Assembly: GCF_019393635.1 (NCBI RefSeq)
Contig: NC_057866.1
Span: forward strand, 1,685,001 to 1,749,000
DNA length: 64,000 nt
Direction of reading: 5' to 3'
Source of the DNA: Dromiciops gliroides
Taxonomy: Eukaryota > Chordata > Mammalia > Microbiotheria > Microbiotheriidae
Each line of letters begins with the position of its first letter. Within the stretch, counting starts at the first letter, position 1. A model generated the notes under the pieces. That model made no database searches and had not been told where the DNA came from. It worked only from the letters and a program-made list of their open reading frames with translations. Positions 10,600-22,445 of the stretch are shown here, one piece after another. Position numbers and translations under genes: made by a program.

Positions 10600-11480
10600 C
10601 ACTGAAGCAATTCAATTCAATAAATAGTATTTGGCTTACTAAATGAAAGGCACTGTCCTAGGTACGAGAACAGAAAAAAGACAAAAATGGCACAACCGTG
10701 TCTTCAAGGAACATATGTTCCACTTGGGAAAGACAACAGGCATGAAGATAAGTAATACAACATGTAACATGTAAGTATGTATGTATGCATTATACACACA
10801 TGCATATATATCAGGGAGCAGCTAGGTGGTGCAGTGGATAGAGCACTAGCCCTGAATATTGGGAGGCTCTGAATTCAAATTTGACCTGACACATACTAGC
10901 TGTGTGACCTTGGGGGCAAGTCACTTAATCCCAATTGCCTTAAATATCCGGGGCCACCTCCAGTAGTCCCGATGTCTATCTTGCCACTGGACCCCAATGG
11001 CTCTGGAGGAGAGAGGTGAAGTTGGTGACTTTGCACAGCCCTCCCTCATTTAAATTCAATTGACTGCAAGTAATGACATTACACTAATATCATGGTCCTC
11101 TTTGAGAACAAAGGACAAACAACAAAATGTATGTATGTGTGCATATATGTAAAATACTGAGTGTGATTATATACAAAATGCAGAGTAGTTTTGCTTCATG
11201 TTGTGTGGGGAAAGGGCTAGCAAATAGAGAATGAGGAAAGACTTGGTGTAGGAGGGAGGACCTGAGTTGAACCTTGAAAGAAGAGGGAGATTGATTCCTA
11301 AGGATGGAGGGGAGGAGGGAGAACAAAAGCACAAGGTGGGAGATGGAATGTCATGTATGGGGAGCAGCAAGTGAGCCTATTGGGCTAGAATGCTTAAAGG
11401 GAAGTGACATCAAATCAATCTAGAAAGACAGATTGGAACCAGGCTGTGAAAAACTTTAAATGCCAATAAAGGCAGTAATT
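10600..11480 (+). repeat. Dispersed 'ATTTATTAAG...GGCAC' family copy, split by a SINE
   Basis: The part before 10,790 (a diverged CAATAAATAGTATTTGGC start, then GGCACTGTCCTAGG) and the part after 11,160 (ending in GTGAAAAACTTTAAATGCCAATAAAGG) belong to the same old family seen at 43,630, 46,535 and 48,615. A SINE sits between the two halves. The family is probably LINE-derived (L2/CR1-like); its name is not certain. Confidence 0.5.
10814..11125 (+). mobile_element. CORE-SINE with extended 3' part
   Basis: It begins GGGAGCAGCTAGGTGGTG like the common SINE. After the CORE it continues with ATCCGGGGCCACCTCCAG, CTTGCCACTGGACCCC and CTCTTTGAGAACAAAGG before ACAAACAACAA. It is a longer SINE subfamily than the others in the window, about 310 bp. 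Confidence 0.85.
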
Positions 11481-11777
11481 TCTTTTTAAACATCAATTTC
11501 AATGACATTTTTTTGTTTCTTCATCTCCTGTATTTCCCACCATATTCTTCCCTCAGGAAGGGAATGACCATCTTTATGATTAAGAAGAACACACAGCTCA
11601 GCAAAAGTAGAGCACTCATCCACAAAGCACAATGAAATCTGTAGTGTCCAGACTCAGGGTCCTCCCCCCCCACTGCCAAGGAGCGGCCGCAGAGGTGTTC
11701 CCAGCTCTCCTTTGAGGCCAGGCTTGGTCCTGATCATCTGTCAGCACTCAACTTTCTCCTATATGTCATGGTGGTCA

Positions 11778-12040
11778 TTGTGGCAGCAAGGTGGCCCAGT
11801 GGACAGCGTTTGACTTGTGTTCAAGGAAACCTGAATTCAAATCTTTACTCAGAGACACTAACTGTATGAACCTGAGCAAATCACTTGATTTCTCTCATCC
11901 TCAGTTTCTTCATCTATAAAGTGGGAATAATAATCATCTCTACCTCCTAGGGCTTTTTTCAGAGGTTCAAATGAAAGAACATATGTAAAGCCAGCCTTAA
12001 AGGGACAGATAAATATTGGCTGTTGTTGTTACATCAGGTT
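11778..12040 (+). repeat. MIR-like CORE-SINE
   Basis: It contains GGCAGCAAGGTGGCCCAGTGG, GAATTCAAATC, CCTGAGCAAATCACTTG, CCTCAGTTTCTTCATC and a 3' end of the MIR type. It is strongly diverged. Confidence 0.72.
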
Positions 12041-12479
12041 CCTAGTTCTGCTCTCACTTTGCCTATCAGTCCATATAAACTTTCCATATACCTCTGAATT
12101 CATCCTATTCATCTCTTTATTCACTACAGAGACCATGAAAGATCATCAGGGCAACTGTATCAATAGGAAAGAATGCATCCAGCCTAGAAAGGGGAAATGC
12201 ACTGAGGACAGACTCAGAGGTGGAGATAGGCACCTGAATGAGCTAGCAGCTCAAGGAGAGTAACCCCTTACAGCAGAGAAGAATGTCAGGTATGGACCCA
12301 AGAAATATGTGCATCCTGGGACACAGATAAGCAACCAGCCCATACAAACCTCATTGAGGAAGTAGGGAGAGTGTTCTGTGGATTTATGCACTATGATAAA
12401 GGATAATCCTCAATTCTTGCTACTAGAAGGTCTTTCTCTCTTTGTCAAGTCCTCACCCAGTTCCCCTTGATCTAACTCT

Positions 12480-13030
12480 CTGATGAGCTGGCTACATACA
12501 TGTTGATGCTCAATCAATACCCTGACTTTTCAATTGCTTGAGCTGCTCATTCCCCATGACTTGTTCCTCCATTCTGCCACACACACACATACACACACAG
12601 TTAGATCCTTTGGTCTTGCTATCACCCACCACTGTCCCATGTTCATAAACTCTAAAAAACCGTTATCTGATCCTACTTGTTTATCAGTCCTTTCCTTTGT
12701 TATTGCAACTCATATTCTGTTCTTTATCCTCCATCTGCATTCCAATTCTTGTACCCCTCCGTCCTTTCCAAGTCCATCACCTGCACTGGCCACCTCTCCT
12801 ACCTTTCGTATCTAGGTAAAGTGACTCAACTTTGAACTCTTTTACCACTGAGTGAATCCCTTGCCTCTGCTCTTTGGCAGATCATGCTTTGATAAATTCC
12901 CAATCCTGCATTACTCCCACATTTCACCTCCTCTGTACCTACTAATGAAGCTGGAGAAAGTCACAACACTGCATGTGAATACAAATTTACATTCTCTAAT
13001 CTTAAACCAGGACCTCTCTATAGCGAGACA
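12480..13030 (+). mobile_element. Degraded LINE sequence, L2/CR1-like (tentative)
   Basis: Pyrimidine-rich plus-strand text with runs such as TATCTGATCCTACTTGTTTATC resembles coding parts of old L2-type LINEs. A (CA)n run lies at 12,583-12,600. No intact frame is present. Confidence 0.4.
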
Positions 13031-13041
13031 AATATTGTAGG

Positions 13042-13192
13042 TGTAACAGTGAATAGTAAGGGGGGTCTAGAGTCAGGAAAATTATAGTTCAAATACAGCC
13101 TCGGACACTTACCAGTTGTGTGACCCTGGGTAAGTCACTTAATGTCTGTCTGTCTCAATTTATTCATATGTAAAATAGTGATTAATAATAGT
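13042..13192 (+). repeat. MIR-like CORE-SINE
   Basis: It shows GTTCAAATACAGCCTCGGACAC followed by GTGTGACCCTGGGTAAGTCAC and a MIR-like 3' end. It directly precedes the start of the HAL1/L1 element. Confidence 0.75.
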
Positions 13193-13200
13193 GTTTGTTG

Positions 13201-15655
13201 GTCAGAGCCAAGATGGCAGCTAAATTCTTGCGACATTTCCCTGCAAACAACCTTAGAATAACTGCTCAGGTCAAATTTTGGAATGACAGAGTCAACGAAA
13301 GGCAAAAGGAAAGCATTTTTTCAGCCTCAGACAACTGAGGTCAGAAGCAGAGGCCTTGGACCCTGAGCTGGGCCTTGGAGGCAGCTGCAGTAGCAGCAGG
13401 AGCCCCGCTTTGGGAGCTCTCAGCCCAGAGATGAGAGTAAGACAACTGGACAACTGGTTAGAGAGAGATGACAGGGGACCCTTTGCTGGCACTGGGTGCA
13501 GCCTTATTGACCACAAGCAATTCTGGGTCACAGTGCCAGGGCAGAAAAGAACACTTGTGATTGGTCACAAAGGAGCAAGGGCCCTGGTCACAGTTCCTCG
13601 GCAGAGAGGAGCACTAGCTCTTGCAGCTTCAAGAGGTACAGTGGACCTAATCATAGTTTCAAGGCCAGGAGGAGTGCTAGCGCTTGTTGCTTCAGTGGAT
13701 GAGGGGGACTTGCTGGGTAAAAAGCAGAGTGCACACCAGGAAATCAGCAACCATACCTCTCCTTAGATCACACCACCTTGGAAGCACCCAAAATTTGCAG
13801 ACCTCCAGAACTCACTCTGAAAATAGCAGCACAAAAAAGCCTCAAGTTTGGGACAATGCTTCTCCACTCTCAAGAGAGCAGATCCCAAATTTAATATAAA
13901 GTTCAATGGAAAAAAATAGGATGAAAAAATGAGCAAGCAAACAAACAAACAAACAAAAGAACTCCTCCAAAAATGCTACTATGGTGACAGGGAAGATCAA
14001 GACATAAAATCACAAGAAGACAACAATGTAAAACCAGCTACAAGCAACACCCCAAAGGAAAGTTAATTGGACCAAAGTCCAACATGAATTCCTGGAAAAA
14101 AATTAAAGAAAGAAATAATAGTGGTAGAGGAAAAATTGGAAAAAGAAATTAGAGTGATGCAAAAACATTATGAAAAAAGAATTAACAGTTTAGTTAAAGA
14201 GGCACAAAAAATACTGAAAATAGTAACTTAAAAACAAAAATTGGCCAGATAGAAAATGACATCCAAAAATTCACTGAAAAGAAGAACCCTTTAAAAAGAA
14301 GAATTAAACAAATGGAAAAAAGGTGGCACAAAAGCTCACTAAAGAAAATAATCCCTTAATGATTAGAATTGGACAAGTAGAAGTTGATGTCTCCATGAAA
14401 CATCAAAAACCAATAAAACAATATCCAAAGAATAAAAAAAAAACAAAATATCTCATCAGACAGACAGCTTACCTGAAAAAAATGAGGGGAGATAATTTAA
14501 GAATTATTGGACTACCTGAATGACATTATCATAAAAAGAGTCTGGACATCATCTTTGAAGAAATTATCAAGGAAAATAGCTCAAATATCTTAGATCCAGA
14601 GGGTAAAACAGAAATCGAAAAACTTCACTGATCACCTCCTGAGATTGCAAAATGAAAACTCCCAGGAATATTATAGCCAAATTTCAGAGCTCCCAGGTCA
14701 AGGAGAAAATACTGCAAGCAGCCATAAAGAAACAATTCAAATATCATAGAGCCACAGTCAAGATAACACAAGATTTAGCAGCTTCCACATTAAAGGATTA
14801 TAGGGCTTTGAATATGATATTACAGAGGGCAAAGGAGCTAGGATTACAACCAAGAATAGCCTACCCAGAAAAACTGAGTATAATCCTTGGTGGGGGGGGG
14901 ATGGATATTTAATGAAATAGAGGACTTCTAAGCATTCCTGATGAAAAGGCCAGAGCTGAATAGAAAATGTGACATTCAAACACAAGACTCAGGAGAAGCA
15001 CAAAAAAGATAAACATGAAAGAATAAACAAAAGGGACTCAATAAAGTTAAACTGTTTATATCCGTATGTGGGAAGATGTTATATGTAACCCCTAAGAATG
15101 CTACCATTATTAAGGCAGTTAGAAGGAGGCTACATAGACTGAGGGCATGAACATGATGCCATTATGTTGGTATGATCTCCAAAAGAAATGAAGGGGTGAT
15201 TGAGAAGGATGCACTGGAGGAAGGGGGAAGGGGGAAGGGGGAAGGGAAAGGTAGAGCAGAGAAAAGTTCCTCACATAAATGAGGCTTTTATAGAGAAGGG
15301 AGAATTGAAGGGTGGCAGGCAATGCTTGAACCTCACTCTCATTGGAATTGATTCAAAGAAAGAAGAATACACACACAAAACACACGCGTGCATGTGTGCA
15401 CACACATATGTATATGTGTGCATGTGTGTATGTGTGTATGTATATGTGTGTGTATTCAATTCAGTATAGAAACCTATCTTACCCCATAGGGAAATAGGAA
15501 AGAAAGGGAATAAGAGAGGTGGGCCAGGGGATGATAAAAGGGAGGGTGGAATTAAGGGAGACAGTGGTGAGAAGCAAAACAGATTTTTGAGGAGGGAAAG
15601 AAAAAAAGAGAGAGAAGGATAAACAGAAGAAAATGTGATGGAGAGAAGTACACAA
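13201..15655 (+). mobile_element. HAL1-like retrotransposon (L1 leader and ORF1, no ORF2)
   Basis: The element starts GTCAGAGCCAAGATGGCAGC, a typical marsupial L1 5' end. A leader region runs to about 13,950. A broken ORF1 follows. At 14,323-14,523 the frame ends LRIIGLPE, and 14,652-14,911 contains TPRNIIAKF and LQPRIAYPEKLS, matching the C-terminal RNA-binding region of L1 ORF1 proteins. After ORF1 there is no endonuclease or reverse transcriptase. Instead, the text is a purine-rich 3' part with GGAAGGGG repeats, a CA/TG microsatellite (15,370-15,455) and ATAGAAACCTATCTTACCCC. The same 3' text recurs on the minus strand at 27,340-27,580, so it is a family sequence. An ORF1-only layout is the definition of HAL1. 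Frameshifts and stops make the copy inactive. Confidence 0.65.
14652..14911 (+). pseudogene. L1/HAL1 ORF1 C-terminal domain remnant
   Basis: An 86-residue open frame covers the end of an L1 ORF1 protein, an RNA-binding nucleic-acid chaperone that coats LINE RNA in cytoplasmic particles. Motifs TPRNIIAKF, VKEKILQAA, ITQDLAA, and QPRIAYPEKLSIIL line up in the expected order. The upstream ORF1 part is in another frame at 14,323-14,523, so the gene is broken. Confidence 0.8.
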
Positions 15656-15659
15656 TAAT

Positions 15660-16282
15660 CATAATTGGGGTTTTTAATGGATGAATATTTACTTTTAATA
15701 TATTTTATTTTCCCAAATTAATTTTTAAGCAATTTTAAACTTTTTTTAACATTTTGAGTTCTAATTCTATCCCTCCCTTTATTCCCTCCCCATTCCCTGA
15801 GATGGGAATCAATCAGATATAGGTTAAACATATGCAATAATGTAGAACATTTCCATATTAGTTGTTTTGTATAAGAAGACTTGAATAAAAGAAAAAAAGA
15901 AAGAAGGTGAAAATAGTCTGTGTTCTATCAATATCGGTTTCTTTCTTTGGAGGTGGATAAGATATTTCATCATTAGTCCTTTTGGAGTTGTGTTGGATTT
16001 TTATTTCTTAGAATAGCTAAGTAATTTAGAATTCTTCATCATAAAATATTGTTGTTACTGTGTACAATGTTCTCCTTGTTCTGTTCAATTCCCTTTGCAT
16101 CAGTTTATGTAAGTCTTTCCAGGTTTTTCTGAATCATCCTGCTTGTCACTTTTTCTGATATTCCATCACAATCATATACTACAACTTGTTTAGCTATTCC
16201 CCAATTGATCACATCCCAGTGATTTCCAATTCTTAGCCACCACAAAAAAAAATTTGCTGCTATAAATAAGGAATCACAATTG
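15660..16282 (-). mobile_element. L1 3'-end fragment, minus strand
   Basis: The reverse complement of a marsupial L1 3' region, with CTTTCTTTGGAGGTGGATAAG, GTAAGTCTTTCCAGG and CAATTGATCACATCCCAGTG. It lies between the HAL1-like element and an L1 in the opposite orientation. Confidence 0.82.
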
Positions 16283-17630
16283 TGAATATGAAAGGGATTA
16301 ATTCACCCATAAGACAGAATTGGATAGCAGAATGAATCAGACACCAGAATCCAACAATATGTTGTTTATAATAGACACACTTGAAACTGGATAGACAGAA
16401 AGTTAAAATAAAGGGCTGGAGCAGAATCTATTATGCTTCAGTAGAAGTTAAAAAAGAGGGGATAGCAATCATGATCTCACACAAGTAAAAGCAAAAATAA
16501 ATCTAATTAAAGGGGATAATCAGGGAAATTACACTTTGCCAAAAAGTGCCATAGAAAATGAAGTAATATAAAAAATCATAGCAAATTTCGCTGATAAAGT
16601 TCTCATTTTTCAAAAATATAAGGAACTGAGTCAAATTCATAATAAGGGCCATTCCTCAATTGATAAATGGTCAAAGTATATGAACGGGCAGTTTTCCGAA
16701 GAAATCAAGGCTATCTATAGTCACATGAAAAACTGTTCTAAATCTCTATTGTTTAGAGAAATGCAAATTAAAATAAATGAGATAACGCCTCACACCAAGT
16801 AGAAATGACAGATGCTGGAAGGGATGGGGGAAAATAGGTACACTAATCAACTATGTTGAGTTCTGAACTGGTCCGAGTATTCTGGAGAATAATTTGGAAC
16901 TATGACCACAGGGCTATAAAAACTGTACATACCATTTGATACAGCAATACCACTACTGGATCTGCACCCCAAAAAGATCAAAGGAAAAAGAAAAAGGCCT
17001 ATATGTATAAAAATATTGATAGCATCTCTTTGTGAGGGGATGCTCATCAATTGGGGAATGACTGAACAAGCTGTGGCATATGATTATGATGGAACTCAAT
17101 TGGGCTATAAGAAATGATGAAGGGGTGATTTCAGAAAAAAATGTCAAACCTATATGAACTCATGCAAAGTAAAGTTAGAATTGGCACATCTTTGAGTACA
17201 GTCAAACAGCAATGTAAGGATGATCAACTGTGAAAACCTTGATTACTCTGATCAATGCAATGATCTTAGGCAATTCCGAAGGATTTATAATGAAAAAAAT
17301 GCTACCCTTATCCAGAGAGAGAATTGACAAATTCTGGTTACCAATTGAATATAATTTTCTTTATTTTTGTTATATAACTAATAATATGGAAATGTTTGGC
17401 ATGATTTCACATGTGTAGTTGGTATTTTGCTTGTCTTCACAGTGAGTGGGGTAGGGGTAGGAGGAAGGAAGAGAATTTGCTTTAAAAGAATGCTAAAACA
17501 TATAATAAGCTGGGGGAGGGATAAAAATAATAGCACTGATCTCCCAGATTTCTTAGGATGATAAAAATGAGATAATAATTATAAAGCTCTTTGTAAACCT
17601 TTAAGTGCTATACACATTCTAGAAAACAAC
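16283..17630 (+). mobile_element. L1 with internal deletion (endonuclease part joined to 3' end)
   Basis: Positions 16,283-16,565 read as the L1 ORF2 endonuclease region at DNA level, with TTAATTCACCCATAAGAC, ATCCAACAATATGTTG and AGGGGATAATCAGGG. From about 16,575 the text jumps to the end of ORF2 and the 3' untranslated region (AAATGGTCAAAGTATATGAAC, CCATTTGATACAGCAATACC, TCAATTGGGGAATGACTGAAC). The whole reverse-transcriptase section of roughly 2.5-3 kb is missing. Stops occur throughout. Confidence 0.75.
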
Positions 17631-17639
17631 AACAATTAC

Positions 17640-18210
17640 AGTAGATTTACTATCCCTCCTCCCAGGGGGATTGTTCCAAATTTTCTCATGTCTCTCCCTC
17701 TTCAAGCATCGGAGAAATTTGTGTCGCTCCCTCAGCCCTGTTAGCCAAGGATTTTGTCACTTGTTTCACCAAAAATGTTGAAGCTACTGGCTGAGAGCTC
17801 CCTTTTCTCCCTCCTTGTCATTGTATAGCATTCAGATATCTTCCCCCACCCTCTCCTCTTTCACTGTTCAGAGTCAATTCTTCTACATATACCCTTGATT
17901 CAATCCTCTCCTGACTTCTCCAGCAGATGGCTCCCATTATCATTCCCAAACACTCTTCGATTGCTTCCTATCAATTGTCTGTTTTCCTGCTGCCTACAAG
18001 TATGCCCATGGTGCCCCATGCTTCAAAATAATAATAATAATAAAACTTGTCCAACCACCCCAACTAACTATTGTGCTATATACCCTTTCTCCCAGTTGTG
18101 GCTGAACCAAGGAACTTAGAGAAATCTGTCCACTCTACTCCCTCTCTTCTTTCTCCCTTTTAAACTCTCAGCAATACCCTTCCACATCACCATTCAACTG
18201 AACCTGCTCT
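17640..18210 (+). mobile_element. L2-type LINE relic (tentative)
   Basis: Pyrimidine-rich plus-strand text around 17,900-18,120 resembles the region of L2 ORF2 before the RT fingers. An (AAT)n run lies at 18,026-18,042. It is too degraded for a firm subfamily. Confidence 0.4.
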
Positions 18211-19058
18211 CCCCAGTCCAGTCAACAAGCATTTATTAAGTACTTACTATATACCAGGTATAATTCTAGGGGATAACCCAATAAAGGCAGCCCTGTCCCC
18301 TCAAAGTCTGGTAATGGTAAGGGCAGGGAACAAAGCTAGTGATATGTAAACCCTCTCATGCAAGAAGAGGCTGAAGCAGTTTTGCCTTTTGGTCTGGGAT
18401 ATACCACCAGTAAATGGAGAGGAATTGGAAAAGGAATAAAGGGGCTAAGACACTGAAGATTTTAAGAGGGAGAAAATAATAAAAACTCAGAGCAAAAGCA
18501 GACAAACAAGTAAACCTGCCCCTGACCTCAAAGAGCTTACATTCCAGTGGGGACAGCAACACATGACAGGGTATTGGAAAGAAGGAGGCACCTTTGGGGA
18601 CTGTGGCAGGGAGGCTTCCAGAAGCCATGTGGAGACCCGTGCCCCAACAAGACAAGACAAACAGTTTACCTCTCAGAGTTGGAAGGGGCCAAGGGGCCAC
18701 ATGGATGATAACCCAGTGATGGAGGATGAAAAGGACTAGCCACAATTAGGGAGAGAAGCCAGAGAGAATCCTGTGTGTTACAAGAGCCAAGGGAAGTGAT
18801 AGCACGTAGGAGAATGGTTAAAAGTTATAGAGATGTCAGACCCCTGGCTTCTCTCTAGACTGCGGCTTTCCACATTTGTGATATTAGGCAGCTCTGCATG
18901 GAGGCTCCTAGGATTTAGAAGAGGCCACCGGATTAAGCAATTAAGAGATCACAGGAAAGCTGGGAGAGGAGTTTCAAAGAGTGGTTGGGAAGGTCAGACC
19001 ACAAGTTTGAGAAGTCAGGAGGAGAGGAGCCACGACACAAGGGGATAGAAGTTCACAG
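18211..19058 (+). repeat. Dispersed 'CATTTATTAAGTACTTACTATATACCAGG' family copy
   Basis: It starts CAACAAGCATTTATTAAGT and contains CAAAGAGCTTACATTCCAGTGG at about 18,530, as do the copies at 43,630, 46,535 and 48,615. It is probably LINE-derived. No coding potential is credible. Confidence 0.5.
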
Positions 19059-19617
19059 TGTGGGGACCAATTTTTAATTGGGGAGTGTTAGCTAAGCTGC
19101 TCACCGCAATATTGGGGCAAGGAAGAAGACTGGCAGCCTCCCTCAAAACAGAACAGGATTTATTTTAACAAGAACAAACTTAAAAAAAATACAAACAGGA
19201 TCAGTAGGATCAAGGAAAAGGAAATAAAATGGGGAAAGGGAAATTATACAACCTGAAAAAATACCACTGCCCAGGAATCAGCTGAGAATACACAGCAGAG
19301 CTCCTGTTTCCTTCCAGCTTCCAGCCAGAATGCCGGAAAGAAAAAAAACCTCCTTCCTCCCCGCACACTCCACACAGTCCTCAGCCAATTGGATGGCTGC
19401 TCTAACAGTCACATGACTGCCCTCACTAGGCTTCCAATCATTATAATTTTGCCAGGCCCATGTAGGTGTCGGTGAGTGGTGATGAGGTGAGGTGCCAGTG
19501 CCATGGCAACGGCTACAACCAGTGGGTAAAGCACCGTGTGGTTTGCAGAGCCCCAGGCCAGTGTGCGCCAGGCATAAAAACCTCAAATAACAATTAATTC
19601 TTTACAACAGGGACACA
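19059..19617 (-). mobile_element. Probable endogenous-retrovirus LTR, minus strand
   Basis: On the minus strand, the block runs from TGTGTCCCTGTTG (19,617) to TTGGTCCCCACA (19,059), so it has TG...CA ends with short inverted similarity. TTTATT at 19,159-19,164 is an AATAAA signal on that strand, leaving a U5-like segment of about 95 bp. I could not find a matching target duplication. No internal retroviral genes adjoin it. Confidence 0.6.
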
Positions 19618-21390
19618 ATCTAAGAAAGGAGCCAGCACTCCAGCCCATGACCACCTATGTTGATGCAGAGATGTACAAAGCTTGGACACAGAAAATGCCA
19701 ATCAGCAAGCCTCTTGCAAGAAGACAAGTCTTACCTGCCACGGATCTCACAGACTTGGTGAGAAGAGGCCCCTGGCCAGTGTGGCTCTGGAGGGGTCCGC
19801 CTCACAGGAGGGCGTGACTGAGGGTGGGTAGACAGCAATGGGAGTCAGGGATCATCACTTTAACTCAGGCAGTAAAATCCAGGAACCAAAGGGAGTGTTG
19901 GGGGTTGGGGGGAGTCTGGCAGAGGCAGAAACAGAAACAATATTGCTCTTTACTTCTACTTCAGACAACCAGGACAGAAAGAGGAAATGGATGCTCAGTT
20001 CAAGAAAGAGATCATGAGACTGGCAGGGGTCTAATGGATCTAGAGATGGGGAGCTTCCATTATCTGATCATCTCTGTGCAAAAAGTACAGAAGCAAAGAA
20101 TTTCTGAACTCGCACTGAAGGAGACCTTGTCTCTCGGAAGGCAAAGGAACCAGTGAGGAAAAATGCTGGTCTCCATCTCATTCACTCAAAGGAGAAGCCG
20201 GTCAGTGGAGTGAAAACAATGGGAAATGTTGGAGATGGGAAGTGACACTCCATCTAACTGTCTGGGAGAGAAGAGGAAAGGAAGGTCCAGGTAATTTGCT
20301 AGAGTTTAGGACTGGAGCCAACGGATGTAAATGGGTTCAGAAAAGGTAGGAGAACACAGCCTAAAATCCAAAGCCAAGCTCAGAGGGACAGAGGAGTGCA
20401 CAGGAGCCATCTTGAACCCGCTAAAGAATCAAGAGTGATTGTTACACATAGGAAATCGACAAACAAATCGCGCTTCGTTTATTGTTTTGTTGATTGTCTA
20501 GACCTAAAATAATGAGGGGATGAATGTTAGCAATGCAGATTAAACCTAAAAGTGTGTCAAGGGCACTCCCCCTGCCACTACCCTCTATAGGTTGTTAAAC
20601 AATGGAAAGCTTGAGGTTGAAATTCTAAAGACACAAAGAAAATTTGGAGCAACACACATCAAAGACTTGGAAGGGGTAGGAAGTGATCACCAATATCATC
20701 AGTTCTCACTTCCTCATTGTACAGTATAGGGGAGAGGAACGCATTCCACACAAAGATCACACCAAGCTGAAATCTGAGCCCAGGGCTTCTGACTTCAAAC
20801 CCAGGACTCTCTATGAAGTGGGAACAAAAATAGGTAGCTGTTTAAAGAGACAGCTGTGGCTGCACAGGGAACTCATCCACCAATTTGGATCTTAAAAGAC
20901 ACACCCAGAAAATGGAAGTCATGTAAACAGGATGAATAGAACTCGGGTCCTGGTCCTGGGTAGGGAAGTAGGGAGGGGAGGGTCAAGCTCAGAGAGCTGA
21001 AGCTGCCGGGGAAAGTGACATTCATCCAAAGCAGGGAACTTTGGCAATATTAGGAAACACATCAAAGAAGATACAAAATGGCTTAGCACTCAGAATGGAA
21101 AGGAGGATAATAGCTAACCATGGAGCAGAGGCAGAACTGATCCCATCTATTGTGGCTCCTGTTTTGTCTGACTGCATTGGAAAGGATAGAACAAATGGGG
21201 CAGCTAATAGGGAGTTAGTACTTGAGTCGAAAGATAGGACCTGGCTACCTTTGAGAAATTCAAGTACTTTGTCCCCAAAGAGCTCCCTTCTCAGGTACTG
21301 AAAGAACTACTGGGTGTGAATCCTGAGTCTCTCTACATGAATAGAGAAGTATCACACGTTCAAAAAGTGGAAAATGCTGCCTTCATTTTC
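19618..21390. other. Mostly unclassified sequence with old repeat pieces
   Basis: A minus-strand MIR-like piece is visible at about 20,690-20,830 (CTTCCTCATTGTACAG, TTCTGACTTCAAACCCAGG). The remainder shows no coding exon or RNA gene that I can support. Confidence 0.4.
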
Positions 21391-21508
21391 TGAGAGACAG
21401 ACAGACTGAGACAGAGACCAAGATAGGGAGAGTGAGACAGAAAGAGGGAGATAGAAAGGGGGAGAGAGAGAGGGGAGAGAGGGAGACACACAGAGAGAGG
21501 GGGAGGGC
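21391..21508. repeat. GA-rich low-complexity tract
   Basis: Irregular purine-rich array of GAGACAGA, GGGAGA and GAGAGA units. Confidence 0.9.
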
Positions 21509-21559
21509 GGTTCCTGGCAAAAATCCAGACTGTTATTTAAGTGAAAGTCAGTGAATTTC

Positions 21560-22170
21560 TATCTAGAAAAGGAAGCAATGGTTGCAATGTGTCTTCCTGA
21601 ATTCATCAAGTAGAGGTCATGCCAAATGGATTTCATTTTTTTCCTTCCTTCCTTTCTTTTGACAGGATGATTAGACTGGTTGATTAGGAGAATACTGTAC
21701 ATTTAATTTGCTTAAAATTTGGAAAAGCATTGAACAAAAGATCTCTTGTGATTCTTGTGGACAAGATAGAGAGATTTAGGTTAAATGATGATGCAATTAG
21801 ATGAATTTGGAGGTGGTTAAGTAGCTGGACCCAAAGAGGTCTCATAAATGAGCAAATATGGACTTGGAAGGAGGTCTCCAATGGAAGATCTGAACTACTT
21901 GACATTTTTATTGATGACTTGGATAAGTTCTAGATGGTGTACTTAAAACTTGCTGATCACTTAAATGCTGGGAGGGAGAGTTAATGATCTAGATGACAAG
22001 GCAGGCTTTTGACACTTAGAGAAGTGCCTGGCAGAAATGGGGCTTTCAATAAAGCTAACTGACTGACCAGTTGACCAAAAAGGCAGATGCCCATGTTGAG
22101 CTAAATCTAAAAGATGAAATTCAATAAGTTTAAAAGCCCAGTTTTAACTGCAAGCTCAGTGTGAGTTGAT
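21560..22170 (+). mobile_element. CR1/L3-clade LINE relic, plus strand
   Basis: The DNA reads in broken frames like CR1 reverse transcriptase: GAATTCATCAAGTAGAGGTCATGCC, then a region matching the DFSKAFDTV area, and FIDDLDK at 21,907-21,927 where CR1 elements have F(I/M)NDLD. Frameshifts and stops are numerous. Confidence 0.65.
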
Positions 22171-22375
22171 GGTGGGACACAGCTGCCCCAAAGCTTGCAG
22201 AGCCTTGGTCTTTACCCAGAGAGGCTGGATAAGGCAGGGATAAGGAGGTGATCTGCTCTGGACCACTGTGGCCCATTCTGGCCACATAACCAAGGAAGGG
22301 AGTTCGTCAGCTGGAAAGCCCCAGAGAAGGTCAATTGTGCTGGGAAAGGGCCTGATATCTTGCTAAAAGAAGGTG

Positions 22376-22445
22376 GGTGACACTTACTAGCTGTGTGATC
22401 CTGGGCAAGTCACTTAACCCTTATTGCCCCAGAAGAAAAAAAGGA
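22376..22445 (+). mobile_element. Truncated CORE-SINE 3' end
   Basis: Only the tail half is present: GACACTTACTAGCTGTGTGATC through CTTAACCCTTATTGCCCC and an A-rich end. Confidence 0.85.

Noticed and set aside
13356..13766. 136-codon open frame
   Set aside because: It falls in the 5' leader of the HAL1/L1-type element, which is not coding.
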